A stretch of DNA of 64,000 bases, taken from Adiantum capillus-veneris (taxonomy: Eukaryota; Streptophyta; Polypodiopsida; Polypodiales; Pteridaceae). This document shows, one piece after another, positions 46,213 to 58,048 of the stretch (position 1 is its first letter; the number at the start of each line of letters is the position of its first letter). The notes beneath the pieces are model-generated. The model worked only from the letters and a program-made list of their open reading frames with translations. It searched no databases and was not told where the DNA came from. The position numbers and the translations under genes were made by a program. The stretch spans positions 80,632,025 to 80,696,024 of the forward strand of contig CM043958.1 in assembly GCA_014529385.2 (NCBI GenBank), read 5' to 3'.

Positions 46213-46413
46213 CTATAGTCCTACCCTTGGCATGACATTACTCCCCCCTTGAAGAAGCGTTTTCGTCCGCGAAAACAAAAGTGGTAGGATCTTCATAAGA
46301 ACACTAATGTTTTCGAGAGTGGTATCCGTCATGGATCCAGCTGTTTGTTTGATCAAAACACGGTACAATAGGAGGTTCAATGAAATCAAAAATAACATCT
46401 CGATTTTGCACAA
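46213..46413 (-). pseudogene. Ty3/gypsy pol C-terminal tail
   Basis: The minus frame ends TKTLLQGGSNVMPRVGL, with the acidic/Gly-rich tail pattern that precedes the 3' LTR in several plant Ty3 elements. Upstream coding of the same element is not recognisable to the right, so the element is truncated or very decayed. Confidence 0.45.
46238..46256 (-). other. Polypurine tract of the giant-LTR element
   Basis: Minus-strand CTTCAAGGGGGGAGTAA immediately precedes the TGTCATGCC start of the LTR. Confidence 0.65.
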
Positions 46414-49400
46414 TGTTGTCCATTTGCAACCATCTAGTGTGTAGACTCCATTTAAACCTCACATGAGCATGCTAAACGAGTTATCACGACAAAGATGTAC
46501 CTGTAAGAGTACCGCTTTTCACTTTCCGTGAAAGTACTTGCTGACATAACTCATCAGCCAAGTGTAAGTCCTTGACGTGTTCTCAAATTTCATCAATAAA
46601 CAACCCCACCGTAACTAGTGTTCAAGGTTGGGAACCTGACTTATACATGAAGAGACTAAACTTAGTCGCAACCATGCGTTAACTGATAGTAAGTAAACTC
46701 CAAGTGGAGCAATAAATGCTTACTAATTGTAGTGCTTGGTGCTAGTGTACGCACTTTGCATATCTTTTAGCCCAAGATTACACTTTGTAATTTGCCTATC
46801 CACTTGGATAACTGACAATACTGACAATACTGACCATGGTTTACAGACAGTCTTCCCAGATGACTGGTAAATGGGAATCACGATATCATGTAACATTGTT
46901 GAGGAATCAACAATGTCCGGAATAACCATCGTGGTTAACTTGAAAAATCCCCAAACACCCAAACCGAGCCATGACCTCTATTGGTGATTAGTAGACCCAA
47001 AAAGTAATCTCATAGAGATACTGCACACAGTGCAAAATGCTTCATAAGCAACAACCTGATGAATACGCATGTTGATTTGGAGTGATGGCCTCAACCGTGA
47101 GAACCAAAATCATAAGTGCATTGCACATTGTAGATAGGTAGGGATTCTATGACCTGATATTCCCATTTTGGTAGTTCCCCAAACTTGTGTGGGACTGCCC
47201 ATGATGCCAAGTCATTGGGCAGTGCCTTGACACAGAGGAGAAGCCTTGCTTCATATAAAATTTCCAAAGAACTTTGCTTTGCACAATGACAAGAATTGCC
47301 AAGTAAAGTGTAAACAGGGAAAACCAAGAAAAACTTAAACTTGGCTAACCCGGTCGTTGTTGCTGCAACCAGTTGTCATGAAATTTGGAAGGAAAAACTC
47401 ATTCCAAAACGGCTCATAGCCATATCTGCACAGACGCCCTCGTATATCCTATACACCTGTCTGGAACATAATGAAATAACCTCCAATAGGAAATAACCTG
47501 CAAACACATTGCCTATTCCTTCCCAATTTTGTATGCTCATAGCATATGCCAAACGCGGCCAACCTCAATGCAAGATGTATAAATTGAAGCTTTGCTTCAT
47601 AGAACTATGTATGGCCTTATTGCCAACAAATGCTATTGACGACAGATATCCTAGCAAAGAGACCCGACCTTGTCGATTATGCACAAAAAATTGACCTTGT
47701 CTACTTGTAGATCTGCTGGAAAAACAGAATTATATGTGCAAAGTATGTGCATCTCGTACATACTTGAGTCGATGAATGATATCCACGATCCATTGTAGAC
47801 GCCCGTTGCATACCATACTTATCACGCCATGTGCAATAAACAAATACCAATTGCGTACCTCATGAAGTACACTTGCCGATGAAATGGCCGTCGTAAGAAT
47901 CGAGTGAGTTGGAATCAAGGTTCACAGATGTTCGACTTCGTGCTGCCAAGGGCCTTGCCCGATTTGCAAGCAATTTGGAATCTTGTGAGCAACTTCAATG
48001 CTCTAGTGGTGTTACACAAACCATGCCCATGAGCATCGTTGACGAGCCTTGCTCCCGTGTAATCCCATTGAATTGCTAACGAGTTGTGCTTCAAGTCAAG
48101 GCGATAGAGACTCCAACCATGGGTGAGTCTAATCGCTGTGTCAAAAATGTATGCTAGTAGCATCATACTAAATGCATACATTCAACAAATACTTATCATT
48201 TGAAAAGGCAATACAAGCCTTGCTTGTCGGCAATCGTCAAAATTTTAATGCAGCATGGTAGGCATTAAACAAATGATCTTACACTACCATTGTGCTGCTA
48301 GTAGCACAAGGGTGCACAACATGAGCAGTTTTGTTAGCTAACCAAGCAACCCAATTTTATTTCACAAATTTACTCATGAGAGTCTCATCAGAATACCAAA
48401 AATTCATTAAGTGTGGATTTGCAAGAGAACAAAGAGGATAGATGCAATGTTAGCTGGAACAAAGAAGCATGCATATTTATTTGCTGACAACTTCATTATA
48501 CAACATTCCTTGGGCTTCAAAAGGGGAAAACATTTGGATAATTATCTTATGTCTATTTATGAGCAAGGAGTGGCACTCTACACTTTGTGGTGGCTAGATT
48601 TTTATCTCCATCAATTTCCTCCTATTTGAAAAAAAACCTCCTTTCCTTGTTTCTCTTTGGCCAAAACCAATAATAAATTCCTTAATCTCTTGGTCCATGG
48701 GATACTGCCCTTAAACCCCTTTAGAAATTTTTGGAAAAGCCTAGAAGGGTCTTAGTACATGCATGTCTATTATACGTGTGGAAACACCATCATTTTGGCA
48801 CGATGAGCATTTTCTCCCATCACTTGGCAGATATGCCCTGTGCTTATATGGTTTCTCCTACATATTGCAACCCCCACACAAAAACGTTCTTTCTGGCCTG
48901 GCTAAGGAGTGGCGCCACTCCACCACTACCTTGTGCATGCATGGCTATGGCTTAAAAAGAGATGCCTTGTATGGACCCGATGCAAGAAGAGACTTACTAC
49001 ATTCAAGTGCTAGTGTATGACAATACTACCTTTGTCTTCACAGAGCAGTTATTGGGCCCCTTTTCCTACATTCAACACAGTCCAATAGCTATGGAGAGCA
49101 TTACACAGGTGCCTAACTCCTTTCATAAGGAATTTCTCTTTGCATTGCATTTTTTTGGTGGACATCTATAACACATGGGTTTTTCTTTGTGACACCTATC
49201 TTCCACTGACTAATGGGATTTCTTCTTGTTGGTTGTGATGGTGACAGGTATAGAGGAAGCAGGCTTACCCTAAAAGCTTCTGCAAGAAAAATCTCTCTAT
49301 TATTTGGAAATGGCACACCTATGTATTATGGTCAATTCCTAGTTTTTTCATTACTTAGCCTTTTCTCTAATTGTTACTTTTGTGATGAGCCTTGGTCTCT

Positions 49401-49509
49401 TGTAAACTACACACACACACGTGGTGATAGTAATTTGCATAGATTACCCATCATCTTTGAATTATTGATTGCTTCTCTCTCTCGGCTCACTAAAAATGTT
49501 TTTCTACAG
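46414..49509. other. Unassigned intergenic sequence
   Basis: Only short frames without motifs on either strand. Some of it could be the decayed interior of the giant-LTR element or host intron. No RNA gene or repeat was found. Confidence 0.4.
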
Positions 49510-49936
49510 GCAAGCTTGAATGGATGGGATAGTGCACTTGCAACCCTTGGGTATGATGGTAGCCTACTGGCCCCTCCATCTATTGTGCAAGGTTTACTCC
49601 TCTGCATTGAGGATCCATCCTTTCATAAAACTCTAATGATGCAGATAAGGCTGCTCTTGCTTTGGATGACTCCACTGATTTACTGGTTCTTGCTCAATTG
49701 GATATCCCAGCTTGGTTCAACATTTATGCATTGGCTAAAGATAACCCTGTTACTGTTGTGGCTACGCTCATGGATATTGCTACTAATCTTGGGAGCATCC
49801 AAGATGATGATGACAGGGAACATCGTGAATGGCTTGAAAACTCCCCTCATATCATGAGGAAGTTTATGGAAATGCATGGAAAGAAACTGTGTAATGACCC
49901 CCTTATCAAGCAAAGGAAGAAAAACCTTCTCCAAGG
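49510..49936 (+). pseudogene. Gene-like exon of unknown function
   Basis: A 3' splice-site-like TTTTTCTACAG precedes coding-quality sequence that starts ASLNGWDSALATLGYDGSLL and ends near a CCAAG/GTGCTC donor-like site. One frame is good to about 49632 and a second frame continues from there (LAQLDIPAWFNIYALAKDN, TLMDIATNLGS, EWLENSPHIMRKFMEMHGKK), so one base has been lost or the assembly has an indel. The composition is like a helical cytosolic protein and unlike any retroelement domain I know. I cannot name the family. The exon lies immediately left of a (CT)n tract and LINE copy A. Confidence 0.45.
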
Positions 49937-49944
49937 TGCTCCTT

Positions 49945-50096
<152 letters not shown>

Positions 50097-50468
50097 TTGC
50101 TGGTTCGCGCAACCCGAAGCTGCAACCTGCTATCCTGCACGCTCGAACCTACGCTTTTGCTGCGTTTAGAGCTTCCTTATGCCCTCTTTGCTTCCAGATT
50201 AGGGTTTGCAACAGTGGGTTTGTGCACACAACTGGGTAGGGCAAATTTTAGGGTTCTCAATAGTGGCAGTTTCAGGTTTTGTAGCAAAGTCAACAGTAGG
50301 CCAGAGTTAGTCGGGGTTTCAACAAATTCAACAGCAGGTAGTATAGCAAGGTGGACTATATATCATTTTGCAAAAAAGGGGCAAAAATGTACGCTTAATG
50401 TGGTGAATGAATGCATAGTGAGGATCAAAATGTATGCATAATGTGGTAAATGCCACTGTACGCATAGT

Positions 50469-50819
50469 ATGGTTCAGAGGAATTCCATAGACTATGAAAC
50501 AAGCGCACAAATAAAACAAGTGGCCATGAGGAAGCAAAACAACAAGGATGACCCCCTCGAAGATGCCATCCAAAAATCCAAAGAGGAAATGCAAGCAACC
50601 ATCACCAAAATCAAACGCAGCCTCCTAGGCATGATAAAGATATTTGAGGAACGGGTGATGGCCCAAGACGAGCAGATTGCACGACTCAAGAAGGAGCTGG
50701 AAGAGGTGCACTTACAAAGTGCACTCGAAGCATGGGGAACTTCAATTATCGGTAATGGAAGAGCTCAACACCATAAAATAGCAAGTGTGAGTCATCAAAG
50801 AAGGGGAGGAGAAAAATAA
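50469..50819 (+). CDS. Coiled-coil frame of LINE copy A
   Basis: A 116-codon open frame with a long heptad-like helix (MIKIFEERVMAQDEQIARLK, then KELEEVHLQS). The same frame is open and about 85 percent identical in LINE copy B (60056-60406). It may be an ORF1-like nucleic-acid-binding partner or the N-terminus of a LINE polyprotein. No RNA-binding domain was recognised. Confidence 0.5.
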   Translation: MVQRNSIDYETSAQIKQVAMRKQNNKDDPLEDAIQKSKEEMQATITKIKRSLLGMIKIFEERVMAQDEQIARLKKELEEVHLQSALEAWGTSIIGNGRAQHHKIASVSHQRRGGEK

Positions 50820-50845
50820 AGAAATGACAACTTCTGGATAGCACA

Positions 50846-51150
50846 ATGGATTATGTTATGGCCCATCCATTTCTCATCCCATCCTTTCAGGATTTCATAG
50901 TGGGCACTAGGCCGGTTGGAGTAGCACTTAATTATGTTATCTTGTCTTTCACTCTCATGTTCAAGTTTAGCACAACTCCACTAGGAGAGGTCTCCACACA
51001 CACTCGGTATACCTTCATGAGGGAGATAGATTCCATGTACATGGATGAGATATACAGGAATCTATGCACTCTAGAGCCAGGAAGGCCACTAGATGAGTTC
51101 ACTTAGATACTGCCAGAGACACTCCATGATACAGCATCAGAGGCATATCC
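50846..51150 (+). pseudogene. LINE endonuclease C-terminal end
   Basis: The frame reads DYVMAHPFLIPSFQDFIVG, then VALNYVILSFTLMFKF, corresponding to the last part of an AP-type endonuclease, followed by a linker with PRRRSRMPQ-like residues near 51170-51190. The preceding endonuclease core is not present between the coiled-coil frame and this point. Copy B has the same join. Confidence 0.5.
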
Positions 51151-51351
51151 CCACAGTCAGCCTACACGGAGACGATCTCGGATGCCCCAGAATAGTTGGT
51201 ATGATGAGAGTGTAGAGAGACAAGGATCATATTGCAGAGGGAGGTGATCTTGGGTATTACCACACATAAACAATCACGGATTGTCTTTCGCCGGCTAGTG
51301 TGATGAAAGAAGAGGGCTTATATATCTCAGCTAGAGCGGGATCTGTATAAG

Positions 51352-52400
51352 GTGGTTATGAGTAAAGACTCAAGAGAGGCATGGAGACTATTCCATGAGC
51401 ATTCACCACCACCGGCCATCACCTCCACAAAGACATGGGGGGAATATACCACATCTCTCTACACAGCATCAGGGCAGCCACCTTTGTCGGACCCACCGGA
51501 GACATGCCATGAGACGTGTACTTTCTTTACTGCTGGGAGGGTAAGGAAATCCATTGAGGGGATGAAGAGAGGGAGAGCACATGATCATGAAGGTTTGATA
51601 GCAGAGCACTTCATCCATGCCGGAGATATGCTTGCACAGCTTCTTGCCATGATGTTTAATCGAGCCATGTATGAGGGTTTTCTTGAGACTTGGAGTATGT
51701 CCACGATTGTGCCTATTTTCAAGTCAAGCGATGCCATGATTCCCAATTATCACACCATCATGGTTGGTCACACTTTGGCTAGGCTATATGCATCTATTCT
51801 TGAGAAGGAATTGAGTAAATGGAATGAGAGAAAGGGCATACGAGCATCAGGGCAGGCAGGATTCAGGAAAGGTTTCTCCAATGATCAGATTGTGGCACTC
51901 GGAGCTATGATTGAGGAGGGTAGACACCATGGCAGGAGGATATAGTGTAGCTTTCTAGATTTTTGCAAAGCTTTTGACACAGTGTTGAAAGCCAAACGTA
52001 TACGTAAACTACAGGACATTGGTGTGCCCACAGAGATGACCTGGGGGATCTTGGCTTTATACAGGATAGTGGTAGGGCGGGTACGCACTACTGAGGGTAC
52101 GTTTGACATGGTCCACTCCACTATTGGGGTGAAGCAGGGATGCCCCCTATCTCCGACTCTTGATGAATTTTAAGACTATGTGAAGCGAGAGGGAGACAAA
52201 GGTGCTCAGCTAGCAAGGACATGTATTCCAATGTTGTTACATGTTGATGATATTGTGTTGATTTCAGACTCTTCGTAGTGGATGCATCATAATTTGGATT
52301 CTTTGCACACATTTGCCCATGATAGTGGATTGTCTGTCAACCTTTGGAAAACCAAGGTTATGGTGTTCAACACCACATCACAGCTGGTCAAAAGGTCAGC
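51352..52400 (+). pseudogene. LINE reverse transcriptase
   Basis: The frame 51352-51945 carries the LINE RT N-terminal motifs (WSMSTIVPIFKSSD, IRASGQAGFRKGFS). After a TAG at 51943 the frame continues with FLDFCKAFDTVLKAKRIR and GVKQGCPLSPTL to 52173. Then LLHVDDIVLISDS, the xxDD active site, follows near 52236-52275. RT would copy LINE RNA at a nicked target. Multiple stops make it non-functional. Confidence 0.85.
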
Positions 52401-53399
52401 AGCCACATTTACGTATGGCTAGGAGACAGTGGAGTACATAGATGCATACACCTATCTTGGGGTAGTCTTCAATGGACGGGCATTCTCATTGAGGAGAGCA
52501 GTAGAGACCAGACTGACGAGAGCCTATGCAGCCTTGGGAGGATTGGAGAGGATGTGTTTGCAGATTCAGTTCCAGGAACCCGCGAACAAACCTCTGGCTT
52601 TTTGACACTATAGTGGCTTCAGCTATGCTTTACGGAGTTCAAATATGGGGATTCTCAATAGACCACCATGGCATATCCAACAGCACTGATGGATGGAGAG
52701 GCCTCTTGTCTCTATGATTTCTCGGATGATTTGGGCTAAGGCCTCAGTGCCACATGAGATTATCTGAGCCGAGCTAGACGCCCACCCCTCGTGGTCGAGG
52801 CATTGACAAGATCAGTATCCTTTATAAACAGTGTATGCGACCTCCCTAAAGAAAAATACCCTCCGCTAGCCTTGGAGTCATCCCGGTAGCTAGCACTGCA
52901 GGGAGACACAGCATGTTGGTATGGGCAAATGACTTCATGGTTTTAGTCACATGGTTTCAACATGGATAGATTGCCTCCATTAGAGTACTCCCACCCTCCC
53001 TATCTTTCACATGGACAGAGATCACGAGACTCATATGTTAGGATCTGATTCAGCTAGATACTAGGAGCGGAGTTGGGCACAAAGATGGATTGCTATAGAG
53101 AGAATCTTGTCCAAATCATAGAGAACGGCTTTGTGACTAGGCCTGCATACATGGATACACCACGAGGAATTCACTAGTAGTAATAGGGCGACGCCACTTG
53201 CGTGCAACAAAATTGCCTTTTTAACCCCTACATATGGGACCCTCCTATGTAAAATCTATCCATTTGGCCTTAGAAAACCCCCCTATTGTACACTCACGTG
53301 ATACCATACGATAACCCTTAGTGAATCCCCCGTGGGATACACGCTTATCTCATGGGATACAATGTGCTATTGGGCAGATACACACATCCTCACATCAGC

Positions 53400-53660
53400 T
53401 TCAGACTGAGACTGGCCGATTTTGAGGGGTACCAGCAAAGGCTAGGATATGTTGTTTATGTTGCCTAGAGCCAGATTCAGAGCTACACTACACATGTCAC
53501 TTCCCGATGAAGTATGAGATACGAGACCGCTTCTACTGTCTGTTCAAAGAGGGTTTTGGACCATTTTCTAAAGTCATGAGATACAAGGATTAGAGATGTC
53601 TTGGATTGTTTCTTCTAGAGCTGAGCAGACATAGAGAGAGCTTGTTGAGGAAATCAATGG
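53400..53660 (+). pseudogene. LINE C-terminal region
   Basis: One frame reads CLEPDSELHYTCHFPMKYEI followed by RDRFYCLFKEGFGPFSKVMR, then KD-stop-RCLGLFLLELSRHRESLL. The Cys/His spacing suggests a C-terminal zinc segment. The TAG at 53591-53593 replaces a probable glutamine. Confidence 0.5.
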
Positions 53661-53990
53661 AGAACCAATCTCAGAGACAAATCACATACACCTTAACACC
53701 ATCTAGGGGACAACCAAAGGAGCAGTCATTGTAGCAGATCTTTGATCCTACTTACACCAATAGTACAATGATTGATCAAGCCATTGAGCTAGGCAGATCC
53801 AACCAACCACGACCACGTGGGGCCTCATACCATCGACCGAGGTGGCAGCAGAGGATCTAGATCATCCTAGCTCAACATGCGAGATGACTGGTCAGAGTAT
53901 TGACCATGAAGGATATTGAGGAGATTCGGCAGCGACAGATGAGGGATCTCATCTGAGCTTGACCCTCCTACCTCTGATGATTTGTATATC

Positions 53991-54537
53991 ATTTGAATTT
54001 GTATCACTAGTGATGTGTATCCATTAGCTAACCCATTATATTAGCCCTCACCCCTCCCCTTTCCTATTTTGTTTTAGCTTTAGTTTTTTCATCTTTTTGT
54101 ACTTTCCATACTCATATGTTGTCGGGAAGATACACTGATCGAAGTTGCTAGCAAGTGAGAACTAGGCCAACAACCAAGATGTCAACCAAGGATGGAGCTT
54201 GACCCGTAGGCACATGGAAACAAATAGATGGGTGTCAATCACCGAATCGACCTTCTAGAGACAATCACTACCAAGGGAAATCATCTCAAATCACACTATG
54301 TATGCACAACTGCTACCTTACCTATGACGTCTCCGCTCTCTAAAAACATGACCTAACATTGTCGAGTCGTCACGAAATTGAAGGAGTAACCTCTACACAC
54401 CTAGAGGACACTACCCTAAAGTCTCTAACCCAATTCACTACCTGCAAATGCTTGGTGCAAGAAACGCGTATGAAGACATGCCAAAAACTACAGGTTATCG
54501 ATTCTCAACGTGCTTGGGCCTAAAGTGTAGTTTAACT
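53991..54537. other. Unassigned sequence between the LINE and the copia LTR
   Basis: No coding frame or repeat stands out. A pyrimidine-rich run near 54060-54110 may be the LINE 3' end. Confidence 0.35.
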
Positions 54538-54851
54538 TGTTGTGAACGCAATGACATAAAGCAATCACAAAATGGAGACACGATTACAGAGAAAACTCAC
54601 TTCAAGCTCGGGGGAGAGCTCTTTGCGAAAAGATCAAAATTGTGCAAGCCCCGGGGCGGTGAAGGAGTACGAGCGGAAGTGCGACGCGAGAGAGAGTGCG
54701 AGAAGAAGAGCACGACGATATGGTGAACTCTCTCTCCTGTAATGTGTAGAGCATAGTGAGTTCTTATTAGGTTTTTACAAAAGAATATGTGTACATACCT
54801 GGCGGCCCGCCCACTTACCTGGGCGACCACATTGGACTTTATACCCCAACA
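54538..54851 (-). repeat. 3' LTR of copia element C (314 bp)
   Basis: The plus strand begins TGTTGTGAACG and ends CCCCAACA, giving TGTTG/CAACA inverted ends, and lies directly left of a polypurine tract and RNase H end. On the minus strand it reads TGTTGGGGTATAAAGTCC and ends TTCACAACA, a common plant copia LTR style. The 5' LTR is absent. Confidence 0.7.
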
Positions 54852-54876
54852 ACCTCCCACTTAAAGTCCAATGTGG
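54827..54876. repeat. Perfect 15-bp inverted repeat across the polypurine tract/LTR junction
   Basis: CCACATTGGACTTTA (54827-54841) and TAAAGTCCAATGTGG (54862-54876) are exact inverse copies with a 20-base loop that contains the LTR end and the polypurine tract. One arm is in the LTR, the other in the internal region. Confidence 0.92.
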
Positions 54877-54940
54877 TACTTTAAGTGTGAGAGAAGCTAC
54901 TATACAAGCTAATATACAAGAGATGTAGAGAAGTGATGTA

Positions 54941-57034
54941 CTACCCTACACCTAACTGCTTGCGAAAATGCGCAAAGCTCTCTGAGGGAAGTCCTTTTGT
55001 AAGTAGATCAGCAGGATTTTCTGTGGTGTGAACTTTGACAAGTTGAAGTTGCTTATCCTCGAGCATTTCCCTGATGAAATGATACTTCACATCCACATGC
55101 TTTGTCTTTGAGTGATAAACTGGATTGCGAGCCAATTGTATAGCACTTTGACTATCACAATATAACACAGGCATCTCTTCTTTGATTCCCAAATCTGTTA
55201 CTAGTCGATTAAGCCAAATTGATTCTTTGCATGCCTCTGATGCTGCAACATATTCAGCCTCTGTAGTAGACTGAGTAACACAATCTAGTAATCTAGAACG
55301 CCATGATACTGCTCCACCAGCCAATGTAAAGACATACCCTGACGTAGACCTTCGGTTGTCTAAGTCACCTGCATAATCTGAGTCTGTAAAACCCTTTACA
55401 CTTAGCTCCTGACTCCCATAGCATATACGCATACTCTTTGTAGCTTTCAGGTATCTCAATATTCCTTTCACTGCCTCCCAATGTTTCTTGCCTGGGTTTG
55501 ACATGTATCGACTTACTACTCCCACTACAAATGCAATGTCTGGGCGAGTAGCAATCATTGCATACATCAAACTACCCACTGCAGACGCATATGGAATCTT
55601 ATCCATTTCAGCCTGTTCTTCCTCAGACACAGGACAATCTTGTTTGCTAAGTTTCACATATGGTGGCAATGGAACACTCAGTGCCTTTCCCTTCTCCATA
55701 TTGAAACGTTGCAAAACCTTGTCAATATACTGTATTTGAGATAACCAAATCAACTTCTTTGATCTGTCTCTCTCAATGCGCATACCAAGTATATGACTTG
55801 CCTCACCCATGTCTTTCATGTCAAACGATTTTGCCATCTTTGACTTCAAAGCTGAAATTTCTTCCAAGTGCTTGCCAGCAATCAACATGTCATCCACATA
55901 CAAAATAAGGATCAGCCAACTACCATCCTTAGCCTTCTTTGTATATAGACAGTGATCGAACTCACTACGTTTGTAGCCTTGAGAAAGCATAAACTTGTGG
56001 AATTTATGGTACCATGCCCTCGGTGATTGTTTTAAGCCATAAAGACTCTTTAACAACTGGCATACCCAATCTTCCTTGCCTTTCTCAACAAACCCTTCTG
56101 GCTGCTGCATGTAAATTTCCACATCTAAATCACCATGCAAGAACGCTGTCTTGACATCCATTTGGTGCAACACCAAATCTAATATGGCAACCAATGCAAG
56201 AAAGCATCTCAATGTAGTCATCTTGACCACCGGAGAGAAGACTTCATCAAATTCAATGCCTTGTTCTTGCTTAAAGCCCTTGGCAACAAGCCTTGCTTTG
56301 TACTTTGGCTGACTATCATGAGCGGTGATCTTATACCTGTAAACCCATTTACAAGGTAGAGCCTTTTTGCCTTGTGGTAATTTAACTAGCTTCCATGTCT
56401 TGTTTTTATGCAGAGCTGTCATCTCTGACTGCATGGCCAATTGCCAATTCCCGGAGTCCTTCATTTGCACTGCTTCCTTGTAACATGAAGGCTCATTGCA
56501 ATCAGTCAACATGACATAGTTCATAGATGGAACAAACCTATCAGGAGGTCGCGTGACACGTCCAGATCTACGCACAATAACCTGTGGTTCCACTCTATCC
56601 TGTCCCTGCTCCTCTTGAGCTCTGACATTTTCTCTTGCACGTGCAGGTCCATCTTCTTGGAAGACAACTCTTCTAATCTCCTCAACCCTCTTTGGTTTAG
56701 AATGATATTTGGATTCATTAAAGTGAACATCATTGCTGCGGACAACCTTTCTGGATTCGGGATCCCAAAGTCTGTACCCCATCTCACCAGAATTACCATA
56801 GCCTAGAAAGATGCACTTTCTACTCTTTGGCTCAAGTTTGTTCCTAAATTCCTTTGGAACGTGAGTATATGCCTCACAGCCAAAGACTCTAAGATGCTTG
56901 TATGAGGGCATTTTGCTTGACCATACCATCTCTGGCACTGAATCCTTCTGCAAAACCTTGCTAGGAGATCTATTTACAAGATGAACAGCTGTTCGATACA
57001 GCTTCAGCCCAAAACCCATTTGGCAGCTGTGCAT
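54941..57034 (-). CDS. copia element C integrase end, RT and RNase H
   Basis: A 697-codon uninterrupted frame. Residues 1-120 finish the integrase (TAVHLVNRSPSKVL, LRVFGCEAYTHVP, CIFLGYGNSGEMGYRLWD). RT follows at 200-430 with KARLVAKGFKQEQGIEFDE, QMDVKTAFLHGDL, LYGLKQSPRAWYH and YVDDMLIAG (residues 379-387). RNase H is at about 560-680 (FTDSDYAGDLDNRRSTSGY, TTEAEYVAASEACK, YCDSQSAIQLARN, NPADLLTKGL). All catalytic residues are present. A one-base frame change near 57000 separates it from the integrase core upstream. Its openness suggests a young element with 5' truncation. Confidence 0.9.
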   Translation of the reverse strand: MHSCQMGFGLKLYRTAVHLVNRSPSKVLQKDSVPEMVWSSKMPSYKHLRVFGCEAYTHVPKEFRNKLEPKSRKCIFLGYGNSGEMGYRLWDPESRKVVRSNDVHFNESKYHSKPKRVEEIRRVVFQEDGPARARENVRAQEEQGQDRVEPQVIVRRSGRVTRPPDRFVPSMNYVMLTDCNEPSCYKEAVQMKDSGNWQLAMQSEMTALHKNKTWKLVKLPQGKKALPCKWVYRYKITAHDSQPKYKARLVAKGFKQEQGIEFDEVFSPVVKMTTLRCFLALVAILDLVLHQMDVKTAFLHGDLDVEIYMQQPEGFVEKGKEDWVCQLLKSLYGLKQSPRAWYHKFHKFMLSQGYKRSEFDHCLYTKKAKDGSWLILILYVDDMLIAGKHLEEISALKSKMAKSFDMKDMGEASHILGMRIERDRSKKLIWLSQIQYIDKVLQRFNMEKGKALSVPLPPYVKLSKQDCPVSEEEQAEMDKIPYASAVGSLMYAMIATRPDIAFVVGVVSRYMSNPGKKHWEAVKGILRYLKATKSMRICYGSQELSVKGFTDSDYAGDLDNRRSTSGYVFTLAGGAVSWRSRLLDCVTQSTTEAEYVAASEACKESIWLNRLVTDLGIKEEMPVLYCDSQSAIQLARNPVYHSKTKHVDVKYHFIREMLEDKQLQLVKVHTTENPADLLTKGLPSESFAHFRKQLGVG

Positions 57035-57632
57035 TAGACAACATACTTCTGACCTTCTCTTGTATGGTCCTATTCATCCTCTCAGCAACACCATTTTGAG
57101 GAGGATTGTAAGGAGCAGTAAGTTCACATTTTATACCTTTTGACTCACAAAAGTCCTGAAAGGCCTTTGAAACATACTCTCCACCATTGTCAGTGCGTAA
57201 GCCTTTAAGCTTCTTGCCACTCTGATTCTCCACAAGTGTCACAAACGTTTTGAAAACACTAAACGCTTCATCCTTGCGCTTGAGAAAGTAAACCCATACT
57301 TTCCTCGAGTAATCATCTATAAATGTCATAAAGTAAGAAGCTCCCCCTAGAGATAGGTTAGGCATAGGTCCACACAAATCACTATGAACAAGTGCCAACT
57401 GTGTATCTCTTCTACTGCTTCTATGCTTATGTGGCTGCTGTGTTTGCTTACCATACAGACAATGTTCACAGAATTCAAAATCATTAAATGAAAAGCCAGG
57501 CAAATAACCAGAATGAGACAAGATTTCCATTCCCTTCTTGGACATATGTCCTAACCGGCTATGCCACAAAGAAACGTTAAGGACATCGCAGATTGTTCTA
57601 TTGGCTAAGAAGTTACAAGTAGATATGCCCAT
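56970..57632 (-). pseudogene. copia element C integrase core
   Basis: The frame shows the GAG-pre-integrase zinc region (LWHSRLGHMSKKGM ... CEHCLYGK) and the DDE core: LVHSDLCGPMP, GLRTDNGGEYVS and NPPQNGVAERMNRT. At GFWAEAV the frame runs off into SNSCSSCK and stops, while the next frame continues normal integrase, so an extra base near 57000 breaks it. Upstream gag and most of the protease are missing. Confidence 0.88.
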
Positions 57633-58048
57633 TTTTTATGGAAGAAGTGTATGAGATGTCCTTAATTACTCAATTTTTATCTTGAAAGAGCCATTTTCAG
57701 CTGTGTGAGAGAGGAATGTAGTCATACTATAGACTCTATGTATGGCATTGCCTACAAATTGTCAACATCAGCTATTCATGTCAAATAGTTGTTTTCTAAG
57801 TTCTAATGCTTATTGCAGTCAAAATTGAGTGAGTGTAGCATGTTGTTAATCTTTTTAACTAGTAATTTATTTTGAAGCTCATCGTGTAGGTTTGGTACAA
57901 AGATAACATCACTTAGGTGGAGATCTATCCACATGTCTTGGAAAGATTGGGGACTTGGGTGAGCAATAACTGATGTCTCACCACCCACTCTATGGGTCCT
58001 CATTAGTCTTGACAAAATGACTTGTTTCTTGACTCTTTTCTCCTCCAA
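57633..58048 (-). pseudogene. Possible copia C protease/linker remnant
   Basis: The minus frame 57803-58048 has LSDVIFVPNLHDELQNKLLV, which resembles the stretch after a copia protease active site (L-x-DVL-x-VP-x-L). Between it and the integrase the frame changes. The DSGA active site is not seen. Confidence 0.4.

Larger units (their letters stand above)
41793..46237 (-). repeat. Putative giant 3' LTR (4.4 kb)
   Basis: The block begins TGTAAGG and ends CATGACA on the plus strand, giving TGT...ACA ends. On the minus strand it starts just after a polypurine tract (46238-46254) that itself follows a Ty3 pol tail (46250-46413). A TATA box lies about 400 bases in. Most of the remaining length is AT-rich and holds the 152-bp tandem array. 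The second LTR copy is not in the window, so the left edge rests on the TGT start alone. Confidence 0.5.
50097..53990 (+). mobile_element. LINE copy A
   Basis: The layout is 5' region (50097-50468), a coiled-coil frame (50469-50819), the end of an endonuclease (50846-51150), reverse transcriptase (51352-52400) and a C-terminal part with a degraded zinc-knuckle-like segment (about 53430-53660). Several stops interrupt it. The first 1.9 kb matches LINE copy B in inverted orientation at 58949-60776. No poly-A tail or flanking duplication was identified. Confidence 0.8.

Noticed and set aside
51352-51945. Host reverse-transcriptase-like gene
   Set aside because: The RT motifs, stops and second inverted copy identify it as a decayed LINE.
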